64,000 nucleotides of DNA, from positions 197,229,887 to 197,293,886 of the forward strand of contig CP136062.1 in assembly GCA_032622095.1 (NCBI GenBank), read 5' to 3'. Shown piece after piece: positions 11,376 to 23,647 of the stretch. The notes beneath the pieces were generated by a model. It was given only the letters and a program-made list of their open reading frames with translations. It was not told the DNA's origin and searched no databases. This DNA comes from Siphonodentalium dalli. Taxonomy: Eukaryota; Mollusca; Scaphopoda; Gadilida; Siphonodentaliidae. How positions within the stretch are numbered: the stretch's first letter is position 1; each line of letters opens with the position of its first letter. Position numbers and translations under genes: made by a program.

Positions 11376-12092
11376 TGGGCGCTAATAACGACCCCGGGTC
11401 GAGTATAGGTAACGGGCGGACGCACGTACTTGTGACGTCACACATAATTTACAGTATACCGTGAAGGTGAATTGTTTGGCGAGACCGCTTTTCCAAGAAA
11501 AAAATCACGTGAATGTCGGCAGTGCATGCATGGTTGCACAAAAGCGCGGAATCAGCAATTAACAATCGCGATGAAAAGAAAATAATTCTACTTCACAATT
11601 TCCGATATGTGATCATGAACAATTGAAAGTATTTATTTATTTATAAACAGTTACTATAAGTATATAGGTTCATATCAGTTCAATTGTGTTTGTTAGCTGA
11701 ACACTTAATTGTCGTGTCGTCTCTGGACAACTGATTTCGCGTCACTGGACTGGACATTTAAACACAGACACGCTTCAATTACTATTACTATATAACATGG
11801 GATAAACATATATGGCCGGATTCGTCATCTCAGGTTCAAACCTGCATATTTTTATTGGAAATTTATAAGCGAGAAGCACTTACACCTATAAAGTATGTGG
11901 GATAAGTTTTTGTCAATTTTCATTTATTTGTTTTTTTTTGAATTTTATAAGCTTAACCGGCAACTAAACCGTATAATTTGACGGTCCAGCTAAACCAGTT
12001 TTACCAAGGCTAAACCTGAGATGACGAATCCGTCTTTTCTCGATCGCGGATTAGAATTGTCAAACAATCAAATCAAAGGGCGGAGCTGTAAA

Positions 12093-12094
<2 letters not shown>
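11376..12094. other. Unannotated stretch
   Basis: No gene recognised. AT-rich, with no long open frame. Confidence 0.45.

Positions 12095-12153
<59 letters not shown>
12095..12153 (+). repeat. (GA)n microsatellite
   Basis: An uninterrupted run of about 29 GA dinucleotides. It could be polymorphic. The open frame across it encodes a repeated Arg-Glu run and is not taken as a gene. Confidence 0.95.
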
Positions 12154-12154
<1 letters not shown>

Positions 12155-12703
12155 CGTGTCTAAGTGGCGACTGCCGACTGGTGTTATGATGTCACAGTTG
12201 ATTCATACGCACGCGAGCCTTGTATTGCTCAGATATGGACAAGTTACTTCAAAATGATTTTACAACTATCTTGTGGCTTTTTTTTTGGCTTGTAGCAATC
12301 ACAAATACTGGTTCAACATTTTAATTTTGACACCAAAACATTGCTACGGTGTGACCAGATATGCTATACACATAGTTTGCAATCCTAAAATTATATTGCT
12401 ATATGGGTCAAATTTGATGACTTATTTTGAAGTAGATCATACAACAAAGCTCTACTCTGGCTACGCCCATAAATTCTCATAATATTCCACCAGTTCAAAA
12501 CCAGGGATCATTTTGATTCTCTGCATGACGGGAAATTTATGACATTGAAAAAAAGCAACGCATGTAATATATTTCTTTATTAAAAGCTGTCTCTCTGCAT
12601 GGTTGCCCACTTCCAACAGTTCAGATGCCGCTTCTGGTGTGCACTCATATGCAAATTGCCTTTACTTGACTGACCTCTTGGTCCAGGATTGACTCGATTA
12701 TGG
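12154..12703. other. Unannotated stretch
   Basis: Nothing recognised on either strand. Confidence 0.4.
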
Positions 12704-12870
12704 AACCTTTACTCAGCACCAGAGGGGCCTGCGGCCCCTTTGTGCGATAGGAACCTGCGACATCTTTGCGCACATTTTGATCATTCGAATATTTTAATTA
12801 AATTTTTTTTTTATTAAATTTAAAACAAACACAAATTATTCAACTCCTTACTCAATTTAACAACACATTT
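12704..12870 (+). repeat. Dispersed repeat family DR1, copy 2
   Basis: Contains ACTCAGCACCAGAGGGGCC, TTGCGCACATTTTGATCATT and an AT-rich tail ending in AACTCCTTACTCAATTTAA. It matches copy 1 at 1851 and the inverted copy near 24371. The last 50 bp match an inverted fragment at 11010. Confidence 0.55.
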
Positions 12871-13355
12871 TGTTCAATTCAGTAGTTTCAGTTAGTTATA
12901 TCTTCAATGTGTAAGAACATGATATACAGCCACAACGCAAGGTGCGCCACGAACAGACGTGCATATAATCATACACTTCGGTGTACTAATGCGCTAATAA
13001 GGCACTCGACTGGGATTATAATGCCTCTAGAGAAATCTGTAGAAGCCAAAAAAGAGTAGCTTGAAAATCACAAGTAATTGTAGTCATTGTATCTGTTAGA
13101 GAGATATAAAAGGATCTCTTTGGATGAGCTTTCTTGCGAAGCCAACACAGTTAAAGATATGCCCACCAGTATAGAGTTGCATCGGCAACAAAGTCATTAA
13201 AAGATTCTAACATTATTTTATTCTATTTTGTAGAACAAAGACACACAGACCGTGATTGTCGGGTCAAACGAACTTTTCTGATGGAGAAAACATAGACCAT
13301 CTGGACTTTTAAAGGTACGTGTGTTCAACCTATTGCTGTCCCCCGATAAACTCTG
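12871..13355. other. Unannotated stretch
   Basis: No recognisable feature. It leads into the retrotransposon fragment that follows, and part of it may be a more decayed upstream portion of the same element. Confidence 0.4.
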
Positions 13356-13628
13356 CCATACGTACGTTACGATTTACATTGGTTACCTGTCCGTTACCGA
13401 ATTAAATTAAAACTACTGGTATTATTCGCGCTCTCGGTGGAACAGCAACTATTTATTACCCGTTGGGGAGCTTTAATCGAAGAGGTCATATGTAGAAAAG
13501 GTCGAAATAGAAATAGGCTTCCGTCACTGCCAATATTAGACCATCCTATGTCAAGGGACAGAGCCTTTCGCATCACTGCGCCAACTCTACGAAACAGTCT
13601 ACCACGAGTCACCCGTATTCATCGCTAA
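13356..13628 (+). pseudogene. Fragment of non-LTR retrotransposon ORF2 C-terminus
   Basis: The plus frame from 13356 to the stop at 13626-13628 reads a DLHWLPVRYRIKLKLL block followed about 60 codons later by RDRAFRITAPTLRNSLP. In CR1/L2/Rex-type non-LTR elements the C-terminal part of the reverse transcriptase protein carries LHWLPV.RI.FK and, downstream, RAFS.AAP.LWNSLP. Order and spacing fit. The intervening part is poorly conserved and there is no RT core here, so this is a short relic, about 90 codons of a protein that is normally about 900. Confidence 0.8.
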
Positions 13629-14908
13629 CTTTCTAAATATGCAACGGGAATAGCATTACATAGATCTACCATGTAACATATGTCAGTTTCGTTGTCATGC
13701 ATTAAGGGCTTGAATAAGTCAAGGCAAGACATTTGTCCATATTTACTTATTTTGTTATAAAATAAATCTAAAGGGCGTAAACTATTCTAAGTATAATGTG
13801 ATCAGTGTTTTTTGAGCGATTCTCAGTGGTTCGCGGTGATTCTCAATGGTTCGCGGTTATTCTCAGTGGTTCGCGGTGATTCTCAGTGGTTCGCGGTGAT
13901 TCTCAGTGGTTCGCAGTGATTCTTGAATAGCCCTGGTCAGTATCCAGTATTTCTGTCGATTCATATTAATCCAATCCAGGCAAGTTCACGACACTTTCAA
14001 ACTTTTAGTTGAAACATTTATACATCTTATACATTAGTATTATATCGAATATACAACAGTTAGACGAGTGTACTAATGCACCATTTAACAAGTAATGCCC
14101 TCTTCGTCTTTGAGAAGAATGCACACGACACATCTGTGGATGGGGTACCACTATCTTGTCGGAGAATCTCGCACGTTCATTCACCATGCCATGACACCAG
14201 AGAGCGGTGCTCGCGGACATGTTCCAGCAAAATTAGCGGCGGTCAATGATATAATTTGTCCGGCTGATATCTCTCTGCTATTGTCTATGGCATTAGCGGA
14301 AACCCAATATAGATAATGGCCGTTTAGCTGAGTCATCATTCGGACAAAGATATGATCCTGAGAGGAAATTCATGTCCACAGTTGACACAAATGACCCCCA
14401 TTATTATAAGCGATACTGGGGAAATCCAGCCCTTACGATTCATTGACCCCGTAACAATGTTCACGAAGAACGAGCAATGTACTGGGAATTGGACTGGGTA
14501 CTGATGCCCGAAACAATCGGCTATGTGCTCCGGATAAATGGGTCGGTGATATACGGGCGTTCTGATCGGGAGTCCATGATTGACGTGGCATGATTAGCAG
14601 CATTAACGGATCCCGGGCTCGATACTAGCCTTTCTGACATCCGTCACAGTGTAATCTACACTAGAATAATGACCACCAAATTAGGTTAACAGAATATACT
14701 GTGTCGATTGTGGTCACAGCGAACATATCAATACACTCTACTTACGCATACTTGGAGTGTCTATGATAAACGATATATAGCCGAAAGTTACCATTTCGAT
14801 TTAAGTACATGTAGATGAATGTCGTGGATTTTTCCCCGGAGCAAGCAAGTGATATTTATAGTTGATTGGAGGGTCAGAATGTGATATGAAACGTCGGCGA
14901 ATTATACA
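13629..14908. other. Spacer with a 20-bp tandem repeat (see 13821)
   Basis: Apart from the small tandem array at 13821-13920 nothing is recognisable. Short open frames lack domains. Confidence 0.45.
13821..13920 (+). repeat. 20-bp tandem repeat, five units
   Basis: Five units of TCTCAGTGGTTCGCGGTGAT with single-base differences (TCAATGG, GGTTAT, GCAGTG). A partial unit precedes it (GAGCGAT). Minisatellite. Confidence 0.9.
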
Positions 14909-15183
14909 TAGTATGGGCTCACATTACCCGATGTGTCACCAGAAAGGGGAATTTCAACGACCACCATTTTTAGGTTGCCCAACTATTCTAATTTCGGGAT
15001 CCGGTTGTTGCGGGGTCAATATAGGGGGCACAATATGATTTTTTCCACATTTTCCTCATGCTACCCAACCTTATTTTTATTCATTTTTCGAGTTAGTTCC
15101 TGTGCAAGTCTAAGATGCTTAAGCTGTATTCAATTTATCTTTTTCTTCCTTTGATATGGATGACAGTTATGTGAGTGGTATTG

Positions 15184-16038
15184 AAAATGGTAAAACGTTT
15201 TTTTTAAAAAATTATTATAATTTTTTTTATTGGAACAGACATCAATGAATGAATGTAAATACATACAGGGTACATGTTATTATAGATAAAGTTATATTCT
15301 TCCAATTCTCTCACATCTCGCTCACTTCATTTACACGTCTTTCGTACAACATATCCACTCCCAGTGACTTACATGTGAATAGGGATAAATCGAATAATGT
15401 GTTAATTTTATATAGTAATCCAGATTTTAAATCTTTTGAACTTTGTTCCTGTGTATGGGGCATCGGTACGACATCTAACTATAGACGGCATTGTGGTATT
15501 GGGGCGATAATAGTATTTCTTGGGTATAGTAATTAAGGAGTTATTGGCATCGTGTGGTATACTTCTCACATTGGTATCTATAATTCAATTCTTTGAGGAA
15601 AACATTTAGCGATAAGTTAATTGGCTTGAATTTGGTCCTATAAATGTATTGTTTAATTAGAAGCCATAGCATGTTCGTTATATAATTCGGATTCGTTAGT
15701 GATGAACCGAGAATCATTGTCATCTGTTGGGGACAGAGATCAATGCTGTTAATTTTACCCCAATCGCTGAGTGCCTTAATGAATTTATGAACGTGAACAC
15801 AGTTCCAAAATATGTGGGAGATGTCTTCTGTCTCGCTTTTACATCTATCGCATTTATCATCTTGTCGTAAATTGGACATTTTAAGAAACTTGTTAGTTGA
15901 TAATATTCGTGAGTTTAGCCATTGCAGCTTTGTGACAGGCGTCGTGAGAAAGGGTAGTTTATCTAGTTTACACCATTGAATTGTGTTGTCAGGAAAAAAC
16001 GCTTGCCATTTTTTGTGTAAAAAACCCCCAGATAATCG
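15184..16038 (-). mobile_element. 5'-truncated L1-like retrotransposon insertion
   Basis: The left arm of the foldback element is interrupted after GTGAGTGGTATTG and resumes at ATTGACGTTTGAGCTGTGAC, whereas the right arm has these contiguous near 20780-20810. ATTG on both sides (15180-15183 and 16039-16042) is a plausible short target duplication. The insert reads on the minus strand, with its 3' end A/T-rich near 15184-15235 and a reverse-transcriptase C-terminal coding fragment near its 5' end. A 5' truncation is typical of target-primed reverse transcription. Confidence 0.75.
15541..16038 (-). pseudogene. L1-type ORF2 C-terminal fragment with zinc-knuckle
   Basis: An open minus-strand frame of about 165 codons runs from the insertion edge to a stop at 15541. 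It contains KLQWLNSRILSTNKFLKMSN, then CDRCKSETEDISHIFWNC, a C-x2-C-x8-H-x4-C motif of the kind found at the C-terminus of L1/Tx1 ORF2 proteins, followed by WLLIKQYIYRTKF, also typical of that tail. Endonuclease and RT domains are absent because the copy is 5'-truncated. The frame has no internal stop, so the insert is not extremely old. Called from motif resemblance only. Confidence 0.75.
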
Positions 16039-16066
16039 ATTGACGTTTGAGCTGTGACTTATTTTG

Positions 16067-16463
16067 TTAACCCTTTACCCAACAAACCGGCCAAAACCGG
16101 CCAAATAAAGCTTCAACAGCCTAAAATATCTTCGGTCTGTCTCAATAGAACCATACACATATGGATATCACTGGAACCGGCTCCTTGACCACATTGTGAT
16201 AGTTACAGTTATGCCCTGTGCCAATGCATTCTCTTATATATGCGAGTCGACCATAGGTCGCCTCGCATATATAAGATAATGCATTGGCCTAAAAATCATT
16301 TTTTAACACTTTTTATCATTTTTTCTTACATTCTTTAACAATTTTATAATTTTTAATGTGTTAAGCCAATGCATTCTCTTATATATGCGAGGCGACCTAT
16401 GGTCGACTCGCATATATAAGAGAATGCATTGGCACAGGGCCCTTTTGTTGGGTAAAGGGTTAA
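16067..16463. mobile_element. TTAA-flanked hairpin MITE, copy 3 (inverted)
   Basis: Opposite orientation to copies 1, 2 and 4. TTAA occurs at 16067 and 16460. The inner sequence is AACCGGCCAAAACCGGCC, the GTGATAGTTACAGTTATGCC tail and two hairpins. It lies inside the left arm of the foldback element. The right arm has the uninterrupted site (GTATTTCGCTAATCGTGAACG when read on the minus strand), which confirms exact ends and a TTAA target duplication. Confidence 0.92.
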
Positions 16464-17611
16464 TCGTGAATGTATTTTTTCCCCGCTGATTCAGCTAAAT
16501 ATGCCTGTTTCAACTCCGTTTATCAAAAATTTATCGGAAGTTGTCACCATATGAATGTATTTTTGTGATCCGTGGCATATTTGCTATTGGATGGATGTGT
16601 TATTGTTGCTCTATGTTGTACGTAGTGCGAATACAGGGCAAAAACTTACCCCTCCCCAATATGATATTTAGTGACGCATTTGACAAATAGTCGGATTACT
16701 TATGTTATATGACATGTTTGCTTGTTTAAAGCGACATGAAAACAAATGTTATATGCATATTAAGTCTATTGTCAGGATTGACTTGTTTCCATTCTTAAAT
16801 TTTGGAGTGTCGACCTAAAACGGTGTCAAAATGAGAGCATTTATTTGTATCGAAAATGATAGATAGTGCCATTTGGCGTATGGTGATCAGTGCTATTTGA
16901 AATATTATGACAACTGCAAAGTGTGAACCTCAGACATATATTTGAAAATTTGGATGTGGTCAGTGAGTCCTTGCTTGCTACAGTTGTGATAAAAATATAA
17001 CATTGGACCCTATAGAGATTCTCGTATTTGGGATAAATGGCACCCTTTTGTGTAAAATGTGAAATGAAATTTCTAAAAAATACTATGTATGAAACTCAGG
17101 TGCTGTTTGGAAAAATTTGGATGTGGTCAGATTATTCTTACTGGCTACAGTTGTGATCAAAATTTAACGTTGAACCTACGGAAAATATTTTGTTATATTA
17201 CTAAAACTTTGATAGTAATATCACTAAACGGTCACCACTTGTTATTACATGAAGACAATACAATCACGTCTGACCCACTGTAACAATCAGAAATATAATT
17301 CATGCAATAGTCGATATACTTAAGCTTCTAGATACAGTACTGGGCAAAAGTAGGTGTAGAATGGTTTGTAATGACCCCGATATCATACCGTCTGATGCAT
17401 GTTGGGTCAAGTGAAAAATTATCACAAGCCTATAGTTTTTTGTTTTCACGATGTGGCTACATAGTATATTATTGTTTTATTGATACCTGTTATCAACTGA
17501 CTAGTGTGGAGGCCAATTGCAGATCATAACGAGTTGTAATGTGATACTTACAGATGATACTCCATCATCATCGTCATCGCACATGCACCCAGCGTTTCTG
17601 TGTCATCCCTT

Positions 17612-17905
17612 CTACATTTATATGGTGTCGATTTACCTGTGTGCAAATCATTTATGACGTTATAAGGTGTCCACTTGGTGAGCGCTGTTCTTTATATGGT
17701 GTGCATTCATCGTTATATATTGTCCATTTACCTTTATATGGTGTGTTTTTACCTGTATATGGTGTCCAGCATTCACCATTAAGATGATGTCATCTGTTCT
17801 CTATATGATATGCATACATCTTTGTATGATGTTGCTCCACCTTTATATGGTGTCCATTCATCTTTATATGATTTTCAATTGTCGTCATATGACTCATATG
17901 GTGTG
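17612..17905 (-). repeat. 21-bp satellite, left inverted block
   Basis: Units such as TTTATATGGTGTCCATTTACC are the reverse complement of the units that dominate 18130-19605. The block is degenerate and shorter. With the forward block it makes the core of the foldback element itself an inverted repeat. Confidence 0.8.
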
Positions 17906-17941
17906 GAAATGTATTTATATGGAGTGAAAATATATGTATAT

Positions 17942-17966
17942 GGCTATAGCATGATGCTATAGCATA
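17942..17966. repeat. Small palindrome at the symmetry centre of the foldback element
   Basis: GCTATAGCATGATGCTATAGC is a near-perfect palindrome between the inverted and forward satellite blocks. It would form the tip if the whole element folded. Confidence 0.7.
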
Positions 17967-17988
17967 TCATACAGACATATGCTCAGAA

Positions 17989-18093
17989 TATAAAGTCCTA
18001 TACACATATAAAGTCCTATACACATATAAAGTCATATACACATATAAAGTCGTATACACATATAAAGTCCTATACACATCATATAAAGTCATA
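17989..18093 (+). repeat. 18-bp tandem repeat
   Basis: Five to six copies of ACATATAAAGTCCTATAC with single-base variants (GTCATATAC, GTCGTATAC). It shares the CATATAAAG word with the neighbouring 21-bp satellite and probably derives from it. Confidence 0.85.
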
Positions 18094-18129
18094 TGTACAA
18101 CATTTAAATAACAGCGGCCATCGTCATAA

Positions 18130-19605
18130 ATGGTCACCATCTACAGATAAAGGTAAATGGACACCATATAAAGGTAAAAACCACATCATATATAGGTAAA
18201 TACACACCACATAAAGGTAAATACACACCATATTAACAGTGAATGGACAGAATATGAGGTAAATGGACAAACAATACAGATGAATGGTAACTACATACAG
18301 GTGAATAGACACCATATAAGGTGGTTGGAAACCATATAAAGGTAAACACACCATATAAAGGTGAATGGACACCATATAAAGACATTTGCACACCATATAA
18401 ATGTGAATTGACTCCACACAAAGGAAACAACACACAATGGACACCATCTAAAGGTGAATTGACATCATGTAAAGACATTTGCAGACCATACAAATGTGAA
18501 TGGACACCACTAGAAAGGTGAATGGACACCATATAAATGTGAATGGACATCATATAAAGACATTTGCACACCATACAAAGGTGAATGGACATCATATAAA
18601 GACATTTGCACACCATACAAAGGTGAATGGACATCATATAAAGACATTTGCACACCAGACAAAGGTGAATGAACACAAATAGAAAGGTGAATGGACACCG
18701 ACAGAAAGGTGAATGGACACCATATATAGGTGAATGGACAGCACATAAAGCCATTTGCACACCATATAAAGGTAAATTGACTCCATATATCGGTGAATGT
18801 ACCCCATAGAAAGGTGAATGGACACCATATAAAGGTGAATAGACACTATAAAGACATTGGCACACCATGTAAAGGTGAATGGACACCATATAAAGACATT
18901 TACACACCATATAAAGGTGAATGGACACCATATAAAGACATTTGATCACCAAAAGGGTGAATGGACACCATATAATGACATTTTCACACGATATAAAGGT
19001 GAATGGACACAATATAAAGATATATTCACACCATATAAATGTGAATGGACACCATATAAAGACATTTATTTACACACCATATAAAGGTGAATGGACACCA
19101 TATAAAGATATTTGCACACCATATAAAGGTGAATGGACACCATATAAAGACATTTTCACATCATATAAAGGTGAATGGACACCATATAAAGACAGTTGCA
19201 CACCATATAAAGGTGAATGGGCAGCATATAAATGTGAATGGACACAATATAAAGGTGAATTGACACTATATAAATGTGAATGGACACAACAGAAAGGCGA
19301 ATGAATACCATATAAAGGTGAATTGACACCATATACAGAACAGTGCTCACCATTATAAAGGTGAATGAACACCACATATGGACATCTGCACATCATATAG
19401 AAGTGAATAGACACCACGCAAATATGAATGGACGCCATAATACAACATTTGCTTACCATATAAAGGTTAATGAATGCCATATAAATGTGTATGGACACCA
19501 TATAAAGATGAATGGACACCATATAACGACATATGCACATCATATAAAGGTGAATGAATGTCATATAAAGGTGAATGGACACCATATAAAGGTGGAATGG
19601 ATATC
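18130..19605 (+). repeat. 21-bp satellite, main forward block
   Basis: About 70 units of 21 bp. Two unit types alternate in part of the array: one reads ACCATATAAAGGTGAATGG, the other ACCATATAAAGACATTTGC, both spaced by ACAC. Variants include TAAATGTG for TAAAGGTG. Because 21 is a multiple of three, several frames stay open, up to about 260 codons on the minus strand (18233-19012), encoding low-complexity YGVHSPLYGV-like peptides. These are read as periodicity, not genes. Confidence 0.93.
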
Positions 19606-21085
19606 ATATTATGTACATGTACGACAACCCCACAAGGCAGCTATTACTTCCATAGAAAACAATACTCTTCTGATGTATGTTTGATAGACTCTTGACAGTG
19701 ATGATGACGTAGTATAATTTACCAGTGTATTTGTCACATTACAATTCGTTATGATCTACAATTTGGCTTCAATCACTAGTCTGTTGCTAACACGTATCAA
19801 CAAAATTTCACATTGTGAAAATGGTGATAATTTTTCATTTGACTCAACATAATTATGCAGCAGGCTGCATATTATCAGTGGCATTACAAAGCATTGTGCA
19901 CATACTTTTTTGCCAAGTACTGTATCTAGAAGCATAACTATATCGACTATATTGGATGAATTAGATTACTGATTGTTTCGATGAATGTCTCGTCTTTCTA
20001 TATTAGCACTTGGTGGCCGTGTAGTGACATTACTATCAATGTTCGAGTAAAATAACAAAATACTAGTATTCTCCACAGGGTTCAATGTTAAAATTTGATC
20101 AAAATGGTAGCCAGTGAGAATAGTCTAGTCACATAACTTTATCCCAAAATTGCGCCTGAGTTTCATACATAGTATTTTTTTGAAATTTCAATTCATATAT
20201 AATCATACGCAACATGGCGCCATTTATCCAAAATACAAGAATCTCCATAGAGTTCAATGTTAATTTTTTATCGCAACTGTAGCTATTACGAACCCATAAC
20301 CAAATTTTCAAATATATCTTTGAGGTTCATACCTAGCAGTTTTTGTGACAACATTTCAAATCGCACCGATCACAATACGTCAAATAGCACCATCTATCAT
20401 TTTGGTAAAAAACTAAACGCTCTTTAAATTATGTTGACCTCATTTTAGGCCGACACTCCAAAATTCAAGAATGGTGACAAGTCATCCTGAAAATAGACCT
20501 ACTAAGCATACAAATCTGTTTTAAGATAGCTTTAACAAGCAAAAAAATGTGGTATGCTGTAAAAAATCTGACTATTTGTCAAACGCGTCACTAAATATCG
20601 TTTTGGGGAGGGGTAAGTTTTTGCCCTCTATTCGCGCTACTTACGTCACAGGGCCACAATAATTCAACCATCCAATAGCAGATATGCCACCGATTACAAA
20701 AATACATACATATGGTGATAACATTCGACAAGTTTTTGTTAAACGGAGTTGAAACCGACACATTTACGTTCACGATTAGCGAAATACGTCACAGCTCAAA
20801 CGTCAATACCACTCACATAACTGTCCCCCAAATCAAAGGGAGAAAAAGTTAAATTGAACATAGATTAATAAGCTTAGACTGATGAACATCACAGGAACTA
20901 ACCCGAAAAATGCTTTAAAATAAGGTTGGGTAGCATGAGGAAAATGTGAAAAAAATCATATTTTGCCCCCAATATTTACCCCGCAACAACCGGATCCTGA
21001 AATTAGAATAGTTGGGCTACATAAATATGGTGGTCGCTGAAATTTCCATTTCTGGTCACACCTCAGGTAACGAGAGCCCATACTA

Positions 21086-22234
21086 ACATATATACTGTGA
21101 CAAGACTATAGTGCGGTCACACTAATTATACGCACGCAATACATTTCTCTTCGTCACTCGGCGCGCTTGTGTTGTGGGTAATTGACTTTATATAGTTATT
21201 TACTAGTCTAGTGTATATATCATGTTATTTAAATATTCATTAATGAACTAATTCATCGACTATATATGTTCTACATATCTCACTTCGACATGGAATTGAA
21301 TCAGGAAAGACAACCCGATCTGCGTCGTACAGAAATGTGACACAATCATGTAGCTACGTGTACAACAACCGAAAAGACAAACCCTTATTCACATCGTCAA
21401 TGTGGCTAGAAGCTAACGGCCTTATGAAAAAATAATGCCCATTGGACACAGGCACGCCGATGTATACACTTTACGGCAAAATACACGCAATTATACCATG
21501 CACGCCTTATCGTATTGGTATATCGCGTGTGTATATATGTGTAAAGTATACGAGCTTACACATGGGGTTGTCTATGGTATTAATCACTAGGCCACCAATT
21601 ACCTACACTAGTTTTCAACACATATGTACACGCGACCTTTCACCATAACCTTCCTGCTGGTCACATGGGTCAATACTATAACGAGTTTAATGATATTTAA
21701 AGATACCCTGTCCTATTTGACAACAACACAACACCATTTGTACGTCTGCTATATCAGAAAAAATATCTTTATTAATTAGCTATAGGTTATCGGTCGCGAT
21801 AAGTAGAAAGCTGCCTGCATCATAAGTAACATAAGTCGCCAATAAATGGAAAACACGGCCAATAAGTAAAAAAGTCGGGCAATAAGTAGAAAGGCAGCCA
21901 ATAAGTCAACGGTAACGTACATGACACCATACGTATTTAGCCTGATCGGCAAAGAATAATGGGTCGACGGAAGATAGATTACAGTTGCAAGCTTTCGGGT
22001 GAATTTACGTAAGACTGTCACTGTTTTTGGGAGTAAATATACGTGGATGAACTACAGGTATCCGTATCAATAGCATTCCCACTGGAAACAGAGAGTACTG
22101 TGAAATCGCTGCAAGTTCTCCACAAAGTTCACAAGAATACAAATTGCTGGGATAATCACGCACAAGAGTATATATCTATGTTAATATATTCATCCTTTGA
22201 AACAACAATTCCAATGTTGCTAATTAGTAAATAC
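21086..22234. other. Unannotated stretch; short degenerate repeat near 21830-21920
   Basis: No gene recognised. Near 21830-21920 a roughly 23-base unit (GTCGCCAATAA, CGGCCAATAAGTA, CGGGCAATAAGTAGAAA, GCAGCCAATAAGT) repeats about four times. The remainder is featureless. Confidence 0.5.
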
Positions 22235-22371
22235 TTATTAATTGGTTGTTTCCACACTGACCTAGTTATGAGGCCTCTGTCTCTCGTATAGGCCTTCGGT
22301 CTGCGGCCTCAGGCCAATACGACAGACCTCAATCTCATAACTCGGCCAATATGGAAACAACCAATTAATAA
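22235..22371. repeat. Foldback inverted repeat of about 137 bp
   Basis: TTATTAATTGGTTGTTTCCA at the left pairs with its complement ending at 22371, and AGTTATGAGG pairs with the CTCATAACT region. The interior holds GGCCTTCGGTCTGCGGCC. Several mismatches lie between the pairing blocks. Consistent with a foldback MITE; the family is unknown. Confidence 0.75.
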
Positions 22372-23319
22372 CATATAAAATCGGCCCATGGGAGCATTAA
22401 TATGCGATTTTTGGTGCCATTTTCTTTTGCCTGGTAAGCGCACACTTAGCTTAAGAAATTCTGAACATATTATGTCTTGGTTGTTGCAGTTCTCTTGACC
22501 ATCCCTTTAACACTAAAACACCACAATTTTAGTCAGTATTTCATGTATCCAACCTATAACTATGTTGGGTTTCAGGTCAAAACATAGCTATTTAACAGCA
22601 ATTTCTTACCATCAATTGTTTTTGACATTCTACGAACAATTGTGACTCCATGTAGATTCAGCTCAGCCAATAGCTTAGACTCGAACGAATCAGATATATT
22701 GATGGTTCTCAACACGACCCTGCAGCTATTCAATGTCTTGTGATGGGTAACAAACACACGTGTCTGTGGAAGCTATGTTAACTGAAGAAGAGCGTCAGAT
22801 TGAATTTTCTTTGAGCATGAAATCAGGAGATAGCCATATACTGGCCCGCTTTGCAACGTATTGTCAAGACATAGACATATGACACATAGCACCAACGATC
22901 CAAGTACTGAGGGAGGTTATGCCTCAGCAGCATTGCGACTTAGCAAGTCATCAGTGGTACGTTCAGTGCGTTGTTTTGTTCTAGTTGCCATATGGGGAAG
23001 AAATGATCGACAACTGTAGCCCAGCAGCCGCGGTGAACCACTCTTCGAAATGTGGTCTGGTCAAAGACAGGTACATAGCTGAAGTGGTGACCCGTTAGCC
23101 CAGGGATGTGGCTAGAGGGGGGTGTGGGGGGGGGGGGTGACCCGTTAGCCACACACCCATACAGCAGCTTCTCAGTACCTCACAGTACCTCATTACTAGA
23201 TTCAACATTCAACATTATCAAGACGACATTCAAAGAAATATAGGACTACAGAAATATCGTACAAGAGTAAACCGAACGATGTCACAAAAATAAAACAACA
23301 TATTGATAAGGCTGTCGTA
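22372..23319. other. Unannotated stretch
   Basis: No gene recognised. A G-rich run at about 23115-23139 is bordered by a direct repeat GTGACCCGTTAGCC (23087 and 23137). Confidence 0.45.
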
Positions 23320-23581
23320 CACTGTTAGAAAATACCGTCGGTTTCGTGATAGTAGTAATCTGACGGTCCCATACCGTTTTATCAGTTATACGGTGAGTTA
23401 CGGTTGTTTTATGCGCCCTGAAAAGTGTAAGTTATAATTGTGCGTGATTCCAACTTCATGCTGTCAAAATTCAACATTATTATCGGTGACTAAATTATAT
23501 ACGACAGTGACACCGTACAGTACATGCATGACTAAATCTGACTTTGCTGATATTTGCTTATTCTATTAATTAAGTGTTATT

Positions 23582-23644
23582 ATTCAGTGCAATGCATTCC
23601 GACTGAGTATCCGGCATGTTAATTCAGTGCAATGCATTCCGGTG
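23582..23644 (+). repeat. Short direct repeat
   Basis: ATTCAGTGCAATGCATTCCG occurs twice about 39 bases apart, separated by ACTGAGTATCCGGCATGTTA. Local duplication. Confidence 0.85.
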
Positions 23645-23647
23645 GCT

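Larger units (their letters stand above)
14909..21085. mobile_element. 6.2-kb foldback element with ~1.4-kb inverted arms and a satellite core
   Basis: The left arm (14909 to about 17575) reappears reverse-complemented at about 19692-21085. The outer ends are TAGTATGGGCTC on the left and its complement GAGCCCATACTA on the right. Shared landmarks in order are CCCAACTATTCTAATTTC, ATCCGGTTGTTGCGGGG, CTCATGCTACCCAACCTTAT, ACTTACCCCTCCCCAA, TTTTGGAGTGTCG, ATACTATGTATGAAACTCAG, CTTCTAGATACAGTACT and GATCATAACGA. After removing two insertions from the left arm, both arms are about 1.4 kb. Similarity is high but with many substitutions and indels, so it is old. The core is a 21-bp satellite whose orientation also flips. 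No transposase was seen, and no clear target duplication flanks the ends. Confidence 0.85.

Noticed and set aside
13394-13612. 72-codon minus-strand frame as a gene
   Set aside because: It is the antisense shadow of the plus-strand retrotransposon fragment, whose motifs fit a known protein family.
18233-19012. 260-codon minus-strand open frame in the 21-bp satellite
   Set aside because: The frame exists because the repeat length is a multiple of three and the unit lacks a stop in that frame. The peptide is a simple repeat, and other frames on both strands are open too.
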